A DNA stretch of 9,940 nt, from assembly GCA_002793885.1 (NCBI GenBank), contig PFEG01000013.1, positions 1 to 9,940 on the forward strand, read 5' to 3'. Below, one piece after another: positions 1-6,839 of the stretch. This stretch comes from Candidatus Saccharibacteria bacterium CG10_big_fil_rev_8_21_14_0_10_47_8. GTDB taxonomy: Bacteria > Patescibacteriota > Saccharimonadia > Saccharimonadales > UBA10212. A model generated the notes under the pieces. That model was not told where the DNA came from. It saw nothing but the letters and a program-made list of their open reading frames with translations, and did not search any database. Numbering within the stretch: the first letter of the stretch is position 1; each line of letters starts with the position of its first letter. Made by a program: the position numbers and the translations under genes.

Positions 1-309
1 CTAAAACTTCCGGCAGATTTGGCGCCTGTGAAAGTAGCGGTCTTTCCGCTACTTAAAAACAAACCAGAGCTGACAAAAAAGGCACGAGAAGTTTATGAAA
101 CACTTAAAAAAGAAATCGGCGCTGTAATGTGGGACGACAACGGCAATATAGGTAAACGCTACCGCCGCCAAGACGAAATCGGCACTCCTTACTGTGTGAC
201 CATTGACTTTGACACGTTAAGTGATGATACTGTGACTCTAAGAGATAGAGACACAACCCAGCAAGAGAGAGTTAAAATTAGTGAGCTTCCAACAAGAATA
301 CAATCCTGA
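1..309 (+). CDS. glyS: Glycyl-tRNA synthetase, C-terminal end (5' truncated by window)
   Basis: Class II glycyl-tRNA synthetase charges tRNA-Gly in the cytoplasm. The frame is open from the first base (L-K-L-P-A-D-L-A-P-V-K-V), so the gene begins before the window. The visible 102 residues are the anticodon-binding domain of the single-chain dimeric (alpha2) GlyRS: LAPVKVAVFPL, then the strongly conserved IGKRYRRQDEIGTPYCVT, then DFDTL, then TVTLRDRDTTQQERV. These motifs are diagnostic for the family. The gene ends with TGA, and the last 29 nt overlap the next gene. No catalytic core residues are in view, so activity cannot be judged. Identification of the domain is near certain. Confidence 0.95.
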   Translation, partial: LKLPADLAPVKVAVFPLLKNKPELTKKAREVYETLKKEIGAVMWDDNGNIGKRYRRQDEIGTPYCVTIDFDTLSDDTVTLRDRDTTQQERVKISELPTRIQS

Positions 310-766
310 GGACTTTGTAAAAGGACCAGACAATGAGGGAATCAGGGAATTCCACCTTGGCGACATCCTTTCTATAACAAAGCGCTGGGTAGTTTCACCT
401 CGCGGATCTTTTGGGGTCTTAGATGTCTTGAGCTATATGACAGGTGATACGGTTTGGGTGCATCAAGTGCCTCGTATCGGGGAGGAGTGTTTACCTGAAC
501 TCGAAAGACAACACCCTGATTTAGATATTATCGAGTCGCCCAGAGGTTTGCAGACAAATGAAGAAATAGCAGCATGGATTGGTCCGATATTAGTAAAGTA
601 TGGTGAATATCGTAGGGTACTACCGCTACATCCTGATCAACACACCTCAATAGATGGAGTTGAGGAGTTAATAAGTTGGGGTGCTGCCGAGAAAATTATT
701 CATGCGGATGTAAATAATCCTGCTCAAGCCATAGAAGACATTAGAAGAGTAAGAGGGAATACTTAA
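281..766 (+). CDS. Hypothetical protein overlapping glyS (possible DUF7736-like)
   Basis: This is a 161-aa soluble protein with no signal peptide or membrane segment. The only plausible start is GTG at 281; the next in-frame Met is residue 53. The start overlaps the glyS end by 29 nt, which suggests translational coupling. The most distinctive part is residues 26-65, a block reading roughly LGDILSITKRW, SPRGSFGVLDVL, SYMTGD, VHQVPRIGEECLPEL. From memory this pattern (GD-LS, SP, GV-D-L, MTGD, HQ-PR) resembles a small family seen in actinobacterial phages (DUF7736), but I cannot verify that. The C-terminal half has no recognised motif. No function is proposed. The gene ends with TAA, 14 nt before the Nudix gene, so the two probably share a transcript. 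Confidence 0.75.
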   Translation: MSFQQEYNPEDFVKGPDNEGIREFHLGDILSITKRWVVSPRGSFGVLDVLSYMTGDTVWVHQVPRIGEECLPELERQHPDLDIIESPRGLQTNEEIAAWIGPILVKYGEYRRVLPLHPDQHTSIDGVEELISWGAAEKIIHADVNNPAQAIEDIRRVRGNT

Positions 767-775
767 CAAGTTAAG
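762..775. repeat. Short perfect inverted repeat between hypothetical gene and Nudix gene
   Basis: CTTAAC-AA-GTTAAG is a perfect 6-bp inverted repeat with a 2-nt centre. It overlaps the TAA stop of the upstream gene and ends 5 nt before the Nudix ATG. The loop is too short for a stable RNA hairpin, so a dimeric-protein operator or chance is more likely. No Shine-Dalgarno sequence is visible in front of the Nudix gene. Confidence 0.35.
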
Positions 776-780
776 TAATT

Positions 781-1242
781 ATGAATCATACCAGTAGTGC
801 AGGCGGTGTAATCATTAACCCCGAAGGGCAGGTCCTGGTTGTTAGCCAGCATGGTACCTCTTGGTCTTTACCAAAAGGCACATTAGAAGAAGGTGAAGGT
901 GAAAAGACTGCGGCCCTGCGGGAGATTGAAGAAGAGACAGGTATAACAAAAGTAGAGCTTATTAAAGAACTTGGCACTTATGATAGAAATAAGATTAGTA
1001 TAGATGGCGGTGACGACTACTCGGAATTAAAGACCATAACGATATTTCTTTACACAACGTCCGAAACAGATTTGAACCCGATTGACCCCCACAACCCGGA
1101 AGCCCGCTGGGTTAAACCTGATAAGGTAAGCGACCTGCTGACACATGCTATGGACAAGGCTTTTTACAGTAGCATCCAAGACGAAGTCATAAGATTTATC
1201 GAAGCCAAGCAGGAAGTATCCGATAGCAATCCGAATTCCTAA
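781..1242 (+). CDS. Nudix hydrolase
   Basis: This 153-aa protein belongs to the Nudix family, which hydrolyses nucleoside diphosphates linked to another moiety (NTPs, dinucleoside polyphosphates, nucleotide sugars) using divalent metal. The Nudix box is complete: G33, five residues, E39, seven residues, then R47-E48-I49-E50-E51-E52-T53-G54-I55. It matches GX5EX7REUXEEXGU exactly, so the metal-binding glutamates are present. The N-terminus (SSAGGVIINPEGQVLVV, then WSLPKGTLEEGE) is typical of the MutT-like fold. After the box comes a strand-rich segment ending in PEARWVKPDKV, again typical. Substrate cannot be deduced; the diadenosine-polyphosphate-type and MutT-type classes are both possible. 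It starts 14 nt after the upstream stop. Confidence 0.93.
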   Translation: MNHTSSAGGVIINPEGQVLVVSQHGTSWSLPKGTLEEGEGEKTAALREIEEETGITKVELIKELGTYDRNKISIDGGDDYSELKTITIFLYTTSETDLNPIDPHNPEARWVKPDKVSDLLTHAMDKAFYSSIQDEVIRFIEAKQEVSDSNPNS

Positions 1243-1301
1243 AAACAGGGTAAAGTCCGTATTGCTTGTACTTTGAGTCGCTCTAAGGCGGATGCTACAA
1301 T
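1243..1301 (+). promoter_or_regulatory. Promoter region of helicase gene (two candidate boxes)
   Basis: TTGAGT (1273-1278), a 17-nt spacer and TACAAT (1296-1301) form a good sigma70-type promoter. The -10 box ends 6 nt before ATG 1308, which implies a leaderless mRNA and is the reason for preferring ATG 1308 over GTG 1305. Further upstream, AAAC (1243-1246), AGGG and TAAAGT (1251-1256) resemble the AAAC-N4/5-TAAAAT motif found before three other ORFs here, and could be a second promoter. Confidence 0.6.
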
Positions 1302-1307
1302 CGAGTG

Positions 1308-2651
1308 ATGAGACAGGCGCAGGCTTTGCAGGTGATGCTTTCGGGGGAGCCGGTTTTTTTAACCGGACCGCCGGGCGCTGGTAAAACTTATGTACTGAAC
1401 CAGTTTGTGCGCCTAGCCGAAGCTCGGGGTAAAAGGGTGGCAGTAACGGCTAGCACGGGTATCGCGGCCACGCATATTGGTGGAACAACAATTCATTCGT
1501 GGTCCGGGTTGGGTATCCGCGATCACTTAAGTGGCTTTGATAAAGAACGCTTGGTCGCTAACAACCGACTAATCAAACGCTATAACAGTACCGATATTTT
1601 GGTGGTTGATGAAGTTTCGATGTTGCACGGTAAGCGGTTGGACCTGGTTAACGAGGTCTGCAAACTATTGCGTGGCAACGATCAGCCGTTTGGCGGGCTA
1701 CAGGTTGTTTTAGTCGGCGATTTGTTCCAGCTGCCGCCGGTGACACGCGGCGAGGAAGTGGTAGACTTTGCGCATACCTCGCAGGCCTGGGCCGAACTTA
1801 ACCTCAAAGTCTGTTATTTAAGTGAACAACACCGGCTGCAGCAGGATGGCCTGCTTGATCTTTTGGTGGCTATGCGCCGCGGTGACACTAATGAACTACA
1901 CGAAACCATGTTAACCGAGCGGCTGCGTCAAAAGCCGACAGCCGGAACCACATTTACTAAACTTTATTCACATAACATCGATGTTGAGGCTATTAACCAG
2001 CGTCATCTGGATGCGATTGACGCCGACACGCAGGTGTACGAAATGGAAACTAAGGGTGCGGCCGCCAAGGTGGAGCAACTAACAAAAAGTGTGTTAGCGC
2101 CCATGCAGCTGGAACTTAAAATCGGTGCCGAAGTGATGTTTGTAGCCAATAATTTTGCCGCCGGTTTCGTAAACGGCAGCCGCGGCCAGGTGGTGGGCTT
2201 TAGCAAAGGTAGCGGCTGGCCGCTTGTTAAACTCCAACGCGGAAACCGAACGTTTACCGTTGAGCCGCACAGCTGGAGCCTAAGCGAAGACGGTCGGGTG
2301 CGCGCCGAAGTCCGCCAGCTGCCACTACGTTTGGCCTGGGCCATCACCATTCATAAAAGTCAGGGCATGAGCTTAGACGGCGCCGAAATCGATTTAGGCC
2401 GCAGCTTTACGCCGGGCATGGGCTATGTGGCCCTAAGCCGTGTGCGGTCGCTGGATGGCGTCTACCTGGGTGGCATCAACGCCATGGCGCTTAGGATGCA
2501 CCCAGACATTTTCGAATTCGACGCTCAACTTCTCAGCGCCTCAAACGCTCTAGCTAAAATAACAGACGATTTTGATGAAGCCAGCGAAGTTAAAACCAAA
2601 GCAGAAACTACAGTAGTTGATCAAATGCTGTTAGATAGTCTTAAAATCTGA
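1308..2651 (+). CDS. PIF1/RecD2-like superfamily 1B DNA helicase, stopped before its HRDC domain
   Basis: This is a 447-aa ATP-dependent DNA helicase of the PIF1/RecD-like group. Visible motifs, numbered from GTG 1305, are: Walker A GPPGAGKT (21-28); motif Ia VTASTGIAATHIGGTTIHSW (47-66); Walker B ILVVDEVSML (98-107); motif III VVLVGDLFQLPPV; the SEQHR motif; then a UvrD_C_2-like end with WAITIHKSQGMSLD and motif VI YVALSRV. The motor is therefore complete and probably active. It would unwind 5'-tailed or structured DNA during replication or repair. The reading frame ends at TGA 2649-2651, but the same frame continues for 64 sense codons with an HRDC domain. The chain is thus probably truncated relative to its family. 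TGAC is a known leaky stop context, so read-through to about 512 aa is possible. Confidence 0.93.
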   Translation: MRQAQALQVMLSGEPVFLTGPPGAGKTYVLNQFVRLAEARGKRVAVTASTGIAATHIGGTTIHSWSGLGIRDHLSGFDKERLVANNRLIKRYNSTDILVVDEVSMLHGKRLDLVNEVCKLLRGNDQPFGGLQVVLVGDLFQLPPVTRGEEVVDFAHTSQAWAELNLKVCYLSEQHRLQQDGLLDLLVAMRRGDTNELHETMLTERLRQKPTAGTTFTKLYSHNIDVEAINQRHLDAIDADTQVYEMETKGAAAKVEQLTKSVLAPMQLELKIGAEVMFVANNFAAGFVNGSRGQVVGFSKGSGWPLVKLQRGNRTFTVEPHSWSLSEDGRVRAEVRQLPLRLAWAITIHKSQGMSLDGAEIDLGRSFTPGMGYVALSRVRSLDGVYLGGINAMALRMHPDIFEFDAQLLSASNALAKITDDFDEASEVKTKAETTVVDQMLLDSLKI

Positions 2652-2846
2652 CGCCGTCAGCGCTCCGCAGCCGACAGTGTGCCAGCCTACATCGTTGCTC
2701 ACGATAGCACGCTTGAAGCTCTGGCTACTCACCGGCCAACTTCGCCCCAGCAACTCCTGGCCGTCAAAGGTTTTGGTAAAAGCAAGCTCGACACTTATGG
2801 CAAGGACCTTCTAGCTCTACTTGCCCACCACGCCACCACCAAATAA
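2652..2846 (+). pseudogene. HRDC domain separated from the helicase by an in-frame TGA
   Basis: Directly after the helicase TGA, in the same frame, 64 codons run to TAA 2844-2846. They encode an HRDC (helicase and RNase D C-terminal) nucleic-acid-binding domain: RRQRSAADSVPAYIVAHDST, then LEALATHRPTSPQQLLAVKG and FGKSKLDTYGKDLLALL. The pattern VPAYIVAHDSTLEALA, RPTS, LL-VKGFGKSKL-YG is the family signature. HRDC domains usually begin with a segment like LK-x-W-RRQR, so the TGA stands where Trp (TGG) is expected. There is no Shine-Dalgarno sequence or good start codon, so independent translation is unlikely. It is either a recent nonsense mutation, a sequencing error, or a read-through extension. 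Confidence 0.8.
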
Positions 2847-2927
2847 CGCGAGCCGTGTAACGTCTCGAAAGGGATACTTAACTAGTCAAGAAAAGCAACA
2901 GCTTTCAGCTTCGCAAGGGGAGCCCGA

Positions 2928-2955
2928 TTGACTAAGAGTATAAGCATGGTATAAT
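2928..2955 (+). promoter_or_regulatory. Strong sigma70-type promoter, leaderless
   Basis: TTGACT (2928-2933), a 16-nt spacer and a perfect TATAAT (2950-2955) precede ATG 2965 by 9 nt. Transcription should start at about 2962, leaving essentially no 5' leader. This is the best promoter match in the window. The rest of 2847-2927 holds no gene, only a weak AAAGC-AACA-GCTTT hairpin around 2894-2907. Confidence 0.75.
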
Positions 2956-2964
2956 ATTTAACAA

Positions 2965-3714
2965 ATGTACAATCTTAGAATCTCTCCGTCAGGTGGGGAA
3001 AGCACACCACCCGGATTAGTTGTTATAACAGATCCTGAAAATTTAAAATGTTTGCGTGATCTCAGGGATGTGGCTTTATTTGCCGGTCCGTTATCTGTGG
3101 AGGATTTTGTCCTAGATCTAAAAAAACAAAGGCTTGGCTTTGATTGTGCTGCCCGTATAGAGCACCATCCATCGGAAAAGGCATCAATCACTTTTTGCAT
3201 GCCTCCAGTTGAAAAAGGCAATGAGCAGGGAAAACTTATAGCACTCGCGGGTACATTTAGCGTTGTGACTGGTGTCTTCAACTTGGCATACGAGCGAGAT
3301 CGACGCCACCCTAAGATTCCACCCGTGCGAGTTGAGACTAAAATTTCAGCCGATTCACACGAAGATGGCGGGTATTGGCTAAATGCTGAAATATCTCGTG
3401 AACTGGCAGATAAAATTGCTTCTATGGAAAGGGCAGAACCTGGTGTTCTTCAAGAACATGTGAGAGAGGGTATACAAACTTTCGCTAATCATTTTTACCC
3501 ATACTCTACAGCAAGTAGTGTTAGTGCAACGGTAGGAGAAGAAGGCCATATTCGTTTAGTTTGCCCTGGTGATGCATGCAGTTTAGAGAGCCAAGATAAG
3601 GGTGTCACCTGGCGTCGTTTAGATGGGCATAATGTCAAGGGACCACACCAACAATTTATGCTGCTTGGTGGCTTAGCCGCCATGGCAACATATGCTGCCA
3701 CTGAACAACTATAA
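2965..3714 (+). CDS. Hypothetical protein, 249 aa
   Basis: I do not recognise this protein. It starts at ATG 2965, fixed by the strong leaderless promoter just upstream, and ends with TAA. The N-terminus (MYNLRISPSGGESTPPGLVV) has no signal peptide. Residues about 80-105 (KGNEQGKLIALAGTFSVVTG) and the C-terminal 20 residues (FMLLGGLAAMATYAATEQL) are hydrophobic and small-residue rich; the latter could be a membrane-associated helix or a buried helix. Between them lies a charged, strand-rich segment. Two Cys (CPGDAC) occur near residue 200, too few for a clear metal site. Base composition resembles the neighbouring phosphorylase gene more than the GC-rich helicase. It appears to be transcribed alone, since the next gene has its own promoter. 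Confidence 0.72.
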   Translation: MYNLRISPSGGESTPPGLVVITDPENLKCLRDLRDVALFAGPLSVEDFVLDLKKQRLGFDCAARIEHHPSEKASITFCMPPVEKGNEQGKLIALAGTFSVVTGVFNLAYERDRRHPKIPPVRVETKISADSHEDGGYWLNAEISRELADKIASMERAEPGVLQEHVREGIQTFANHFYPYSTASSVSATVGEEGHIRLVCPGDACSLESQDKGVTWRRLDGHNVKGPHQQFMLLGGLAAMATYAATEQL

Positions 3715-3765
3715 TAATGAAAAAATGACCACGACCCACCAAACTTCAAATTCTGCCGACATCTA

Positions 3766-3780
3766 AAACGAGAGTAAAAT
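3766..3780 (+). promoter_or_regulatory. Leaderless promoter motif AAAC-N5-TAAAAT
   Basis: AAAC (3766-3769), GAGAG and TAAAAT (3775-3780) lie 7 nt before ATG 3788. The core AGAGTAAAATAAA recurs exactly at 4563-4575 and nearly at 8919-8928. There is no Shine-Dalgarno sequence before 3788. A weak -35 (TTCTGC, 3751-3756) is 18 nt upstream of the -10. Confidence 0.55.
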
Positions 3781-3787
3781 AAATACC

Positions 3788-4558
3788 ATGTACAAACATC
3801 TTGAAGCAAAAGACTATAAGCGTCACCTAGATATTCCCGAAGAATACCAGGTGGATGGGGTTCTCGTGGCAGGCACTTGGAAAGTTGATCGTGAATTTGA
3901 AAGAATAGTCAGCCTTGCTAAGCAATATAACTCTGGTGCAAAAATCCAGAGAATCCCATACGAATTTATAGGGATCGGTCAGGAAATAATAATAAATGGT
4001 AAACGCATTTGGATTTTCGTAATGTACGGTGGTGTCATGCTTAGCGAGTTTGTTCACCTCGGGTGTATATTTGGTAGCAAGAAGAATATTTTGGTAGGTG
4101 TAGCGGGGGGTCTAAAGCCGGGTATTAAGATTGCTGATGTAGTCCTTCCAACTGAGTCATACAAAGACGGCAGTATGTCGACGTTATATGATCGAAATGA
4201 TGATGTTCTCATTGAATCAGATGATTCTTTACGCTCAAACATAAAAGCAAAGTTGAGCAGTGAGCATAAAGTTTACGAGGGCAAGACGATGACTTGCCAA
4301 GCTATGATGGCAGAAACGGAAGAAGATGTTAAAAAGTGGTCAGAACAGGGCTATCTAGCCGTAGAGATGGAAGCTGCGACCGTCTTTGCTGTATCAAAAC
4401 ATTTTAATGTACCGGCAGCCGCCTTACTTTCTGTTGCGGATAATCTTATAGAAGATGAAACAGTTTTCTCAGAAAATTACCAAGTCTTAGCAGAGATTCG
4501 AGCCAAAGTTCGCGACGAACAATACCTTATAGCTCTGGATGAGCTCATAAATAGCTAA
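3788..4558 (+). CDS. Nucleoside phosphorylase (PNP/UDP family)
   Basis: This 256-aa cytoplasmic enzyme belongs to the PNP_UDP_1 fold, which cleaves nucleosides with phosphate to a free base and (deoxy)ribose-1-phosphate. The diagnostic central block is at residues 103-122 (VGVAGGLKPGIKIADVVLPT), which helps form the phosphate and ribose sites. The second diagnostic block is AVEMEAATVF (191-200), where Glu-Met-Glu contacts the ribose. The third is LLSVADNL (213-220), whose Asp is at the usual catalytic base-binding position. Length fits the hexameric (DeoD/Udp-like) class of about 235-260 aa. Base preference cannot be read from sequence. Salvage is a plausible role in an organism with limited nucleotide synthesis. 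The gene has its own leaderless promoter. Confidence 0.88.
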   Translation: MYKHLEAKDYKRHLDIPEEYQVDGVLVAGTWKVDREFERIVSLAKQYNSGAKIQRIPYEFIGIGQEIIINGKRIWIFVMYGGVMLSEFVHLGCIFGSKKNILVGVAGGLKPGIKIADVVLPTESYKDGSMSTLYDRNDDVLIESDDSLRSNIKAKLSSEHKVYEGKTMTCQAMMAETEEDVKKWSEQGYLAVEMEAATVFAVSKHFNVPAAALLSVADNLIEDETVFSENYQVLAEIRAKVRDEQYLIALDELINS

Positions 4559-4572
4559 AAACAGAGTAAAAT
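4559..4572 (+). promoter_or_regulatory. Leaderless promoter motif before the 13-codon fragment
   Basis: AAAC (4559-4562), AGAG and TAAAAT (4567-4572) lie 8 nt before ATG 4581. It nearly duplicates the element at 3766-3780. The promoter appears to have belonged to the oxidase-like gene whose first codons are found directly downstream. Confidence 0.55.
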
Positions 4573-4580
4573 AAAAACAG

Positions 4581-4622
4581 ATGGAAGTCTCGGAGCTGGT
4601 TAAAAAATATCTGTTAGGATAA
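4581..4622 (+). pseudogene. 13-codon fragment duplicating the start of the 5662 oxidase-like gene
   Basis: ATG 4581 encodes MEVSELVKKYLLG followed by TAA. The first 11 residues are identical to the start of the FMN-binding gene at 5662 (MEVSELVKKYLREG). The first 15 nt after each ATG are identical. Beyond that, nucleotide differences across the shared residues are all synonymous (CTG/TTA, GTT/GTC, AAA/AAG, CTG/TTG). That pattern indicates two copies that diverged under protein-level selection before this one was cut down, rather than a fresh duplication. It keeps a leaderless promoter that the intact copy lacks. It could alternatively act as a leader peptide for the downstream genes. Confidence 0.6.
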
Positions 4623-4623
4623 G

Positions 4624-4652
4624 TATATAAACTATCACGTCTTTGAGGAGGG
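4624..4652 (+). promoter_or_regulatory. Shine-Dalgarno and possible -10 for the 332-aa gene
   Basis: AGGAGG (4646-4651) lies 5 nt before ATG 4657 and is among the strongest Shine-Dalgarno sequences in the window. TATATAAA (4624-4631) could be a -10 box, giving a leader of about 20 nt. The gene therefore has a conventional leader, unlike most neighbours. Confidence 0.6.
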
Positions 4653-4656
4653 ATAG

Positions 4657-5655
4657 ATGGCAGAGCGACAACTTAACAGGGTGGTAGTAAAAGAATTTCC
4701 AGCAGAAGTCGCAGGCGAAATGGCAGGCTGGGTAGACATAAAAACAACTCCAGGTAGAAAATCTGACTTAATTTGGGCCAGAGTTGCTTATGGCAGAATC
4801 GCTGTGGGTGGTGCGCAGTATTCTTATCCAATCTCAGAATCGGGTACCAGAGGATATAGTAGCGGCGATTCCAGTGGTTTTACAGAATGTGTAGAGCTTG
4901 GTCTCATGGCTCCGATGGACTGGTCAGATATTGTAACTGAAAGCAATAAGGCACCAGGCCTCCAAGGCCTTGACTTAAACAAAGATAGACGAAGGGCATT
5001 TGCTAGCAGTTTTCGTTATGAAGATCTTCCAGATAAGGATAAAGGTGTATGGGTTTTGGGTGCCAGAGAAATCCTGAGCACTATAAAGGAAGGGCTGGAA
5101 AAGCAGCGAGCAGATTGGCTATATGCCAACATTTATTACATGCTCGCCTATATGGCACAGGAAGAGGATATTTTGCCAGATCCGTCGATGCAGGATCAAA
5201 CAGATGAAGAGCTAGCCAAAGCTCAAAGTGCATCCTCACTGCTAGCGGAGAGCCAACAGCTGGACACAATGATGCAGCACCGCCTGACTATCTTTGGCGA
5301 CATACCAGCAGTAGAAATACCCGAGGTTTTTGTTGACAGCCGGCGCTTAGCCCACCGTAATGAAAGAACGCTACGAGCTTTAGACAAAGATATGATCCTG
5401 GGAAGACAACAGATGCCTATTGGTGCACGCAGTGGCGGCAGGTCTTGGCCCTATATGGATGCCGGAGAGTCCAATGAGGACAAAGCTTTTGGAGTCGAGC
5501 TGGAAGCTCTTCGCAGAAACGATATTCAGCCCGCATGGCGTGAGCTTAAAAGAGAAATCGTTGAGTTAAATATGCGTTTCGAGACATCACACGCTATGGT
5601 AGGCCGGCTTGGACATCTTGCAACACTTGAGCGTAATAGCGGTTCAAGTCCCTAA
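4657..5655 (+). CDS. Hypothetical protein, 332 aa
   Basis: I do not recognise this protein. The start is well supported by AGGAGG 5 nt upstream, and it ends with TAA 6 nt before the next ATG. There is no signal peptide or membrane helix. The first third is Gly/Ser rich and probably strand-forming (residues 40-80, with GGAQYSYPISESGTRGYSSG). The middle and end are strongly helical and charged, for example EILSTIKEGLEKQRADWLYA near 135-155 and WRELKREIVELNMRFETSHA near 295-314, and could form coiled-coil contacts. No catalytic motif is evident. It lies between a fragment of the oxidase-like gene and the intact oxidase-like gene, which suggests it entered the locus by insertion or rearrangement. 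It probably shares its mRNA with the downstream gene. Confidence 0.75.
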   Translation: MAERQLNRVVVKEFPAEVAGEMAGWVDIKTTPGRKSDLIWARVAYGRIAVGGAQYSYPISESGTRGYSSGDSSGFTECVELGLMAPMDWSDIVTESNKAPGLQGLDLNKDRRRAFASSFRYEDLPDKDKGVWVLGAREILSTIKEGLEKQRADWLYANIYYMLAYMAQEEDILPDPSMQDQTDEELAKAQSASSLLAESQQLDTMMQHRLTIFGDIPAVEIPEVFVDSRRLAHRNERTLRALDKDMILGRQQMPIGARSGGRSWPYMDAGESNEDKAFGVELEALRRNDIQPAWRELKREIVELNMRFETSHAMVGRLGHLATLERNSGSSP

Positions 5656-5661
5656 AAACGG

Positions 5662-6141
5662 ATGGAAGTCTCGGAGTTAGTCAAAAAGTATTTGAGGGAA
5701 GGGCTGGTAATGCAGCTGGCCACCGTGCGGGGCGGCCAACCTTGGGTTTGCAGCGTGTATTACGCATCTGACGATAAACTCAATATTTATTGGCTCAGTT
5801 TACCCACACGCCGACACAGCGAGGATATATCGGTGCACAACAAAGCGGCCATAACCATACCGGTAAAATTTGACCAACCGGTAATTGGCCTGCAGGCAGA
5901 AGGTACGGTAGACACAGTAACCGAGCCAAAACAGATAGCAAAGCTAATGAAACTGTATGTTAAACGCTATAACGCCGGCCAAGATTTTTACGATAATTTT
6001 ATTGCTGGCAAAAACAAGCACTTAATATACCGCTTTAAGCCCACAAAATTCTCTTTATTCGACGAGCTAAACTTCCCCAAAAGCTCCAGCCAAGACTGGA
6101 CTCCTGGTAAATCAAAACAACAAATCCAAAGGCAGTCTTAA
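5662..6141 (+). CDS. FMN-binding split-barrel protein (pyridoxamine 5'-phosphate oxidase-like)
   Basis: This 159-aa protein resembles the pyridoxamine-phosphate-oxidase-like split-barrel flavoproteins. The order of elements fits: an N-terminal helix (MEVSELVKKYLREG), a first strand MQLATVRGGQPWVCSVYYA (17-35), a second strand KLNIYWLSLPTRRHSEDI where the flavin-contacting S/T-RH region lies (39-56), NKAAITIPV (60-68), and GLQAEGTVDTV (76-86). The C-terminal part YRFKPTKFSLFDELNF (123-138) is also typical. Family members reduce or bind FMN, F420 or haem; substrate is unknown, and real PNPOx activity should not be assumed. It has no obvious promoter of its own and sits 6 nt after the previous stop, so it depends on upstream transcription. 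Confidence 0.82.
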   Translation: MEVSELVKKYLREGLVMQLATVRGGQPWVCSVYYASDDKLNIYWLSLPTRRHSEDISVHNKAAITIPVKFDQPVIGLQAEGTVDTVTEPKQIAKLMKLYVKRYNAGQDFYDNFIAGKNKHLIYRFKPTKFSLFDELNFPKSSSQDWTPGKSKQQIQRQS

Positions 6142-6164
6142 CTAGCGAAGTCATCATATGTAGC

Positions 6165-6208
6165 TTGAATTTCAGTTAACAAAGCTATAATAGAAATATA
6201 AGGCGGAG
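6165..6208 (+). promoter_or_regulatory. Promoter and Shine-Dalgarno of dihydroorotase gene
   Basis: TTGAAT (6165-6170), a 15-nt spacer and a perfect TATAAT (6186-6191) are followed by AAGGCGGAG (6200-6208), which lies 8 nt before ATG 6217. Transcription would start near 6198, giving a short leader of about 19 nt that still contains a ribosome site. Confidence 0.65.
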
Positions 6209-6216
6209 AAAATAGA

Positions 6217-6813
6217 ATGGCCGAAACCATGACACTGCCGGGTGCTGTAGACCTCCACGTGCATTTACGTGAGCCCAGCACCAACAGGTCGGAAACAATA
6301 CGTGGTGGCACAAAAGCTGCTCTGTTGGGTGGGTTCGTGCTTGTAGCCGATATGCCAAACAACCCAGGCTTGCCAGTCTGGAGCAGAGAAAGGCTAGATA
6401 CAAAGATAGAGATAGCTCGGCGGGAGGCCAGAATCCCGGTGGCTTTTTATGCAGGGTCGCAGCCCGAAGCAGACAACGTTGGTGAGCTTGCGGGCATGGC
6501 CGAACGGGCAATAGCTCTAAAACTGTATGGTGACCCCACAACAGGGAACGAAAACACTTACAAAACCGAAGACTTTCGGGAAATTGTTGCGGAGTGGCAC
6601 CGCGTAGCACCCGATAAGCCCATAATGTTCCATTCAGGTGAAAACAACCTAGAGGCAATGATTAGCCTTGTAGCCGACGAACATGGCCAGCATCTGCATG
6701 TCTGTCACGTGAACAGCAGCAAGCAGGTAGGATTGATACAGAAAGCAAAAGATAAGGATTTGCCGGTAACTTGCGGCGTATGCCCGCATGGCAATTATAC
6801 CCTCAAGCCATAG
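6217..6813 (+). CDS. Dihydroorotase-like amidohydrolase, C-terminally truncated
   Basis: This is the N-terminal 198 residues of a cyclic amidohydrolase of the dihydroorotase type, the pyrimidine-synthesis step between carbamoyl-aspartate and dihydroorotate. Visible active-site residues are the zinc ligands H14 and H16 in DLHVHLR, substrate-binding R18 and N49 (MPNN), K102 in ALKLYG at the carbamylated-lysine position, H139 in MFHSG, and H161/H164 in HLHVCHVNS. Typical enzymes have about 340-430 aa. Here the chain stops just after CPH (189-191), with HGNYTLKP then TAG TAG. The catalytic Asp and the end of the barrel are missing, so the product is very likely inactive. The missing half does not appear later in the window. 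The break looks like a rearrangement edge next to the retroelement region. Confidence 0.85.
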   Translation: MAETMTLPGAVDLHVHLREPSTNRSETIRGGTKAALLGGFVLVADMPNNPGLPVWSRERLDTKIEIARREARIPVAFYAGSQPEADNVGELAGMAERAIALKLYGDPTTGNENTYKTEDFREIVAEWHRVAPDKPIMFHSGENNLEAMISLVADEHGQHLHVCHVNSSKQVGLIQKAKDKDLPVTCGVCPHGNYTLKP

Positions 6814-6839
6814 TAGGATGTGATGATTTAGTTACGGTA

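Noticed and set aside
2649..2651. UGA read as Trp or Gly in this organism (alternative genetic code)
   Set aside because: TGA ends glyS and the small ORF at sensible places, no other recognised gene contains an internal TGA, and Trp codons elsewhere are TGG. The helicase TGA is better explained by mutation or leaky termination.
6185..6658. 157-codon minus-strand ORF
   Set aside because: It is a shadow of the dihydroorotase-like gene, which has perfect zinc-ligand motifs on the + strand.
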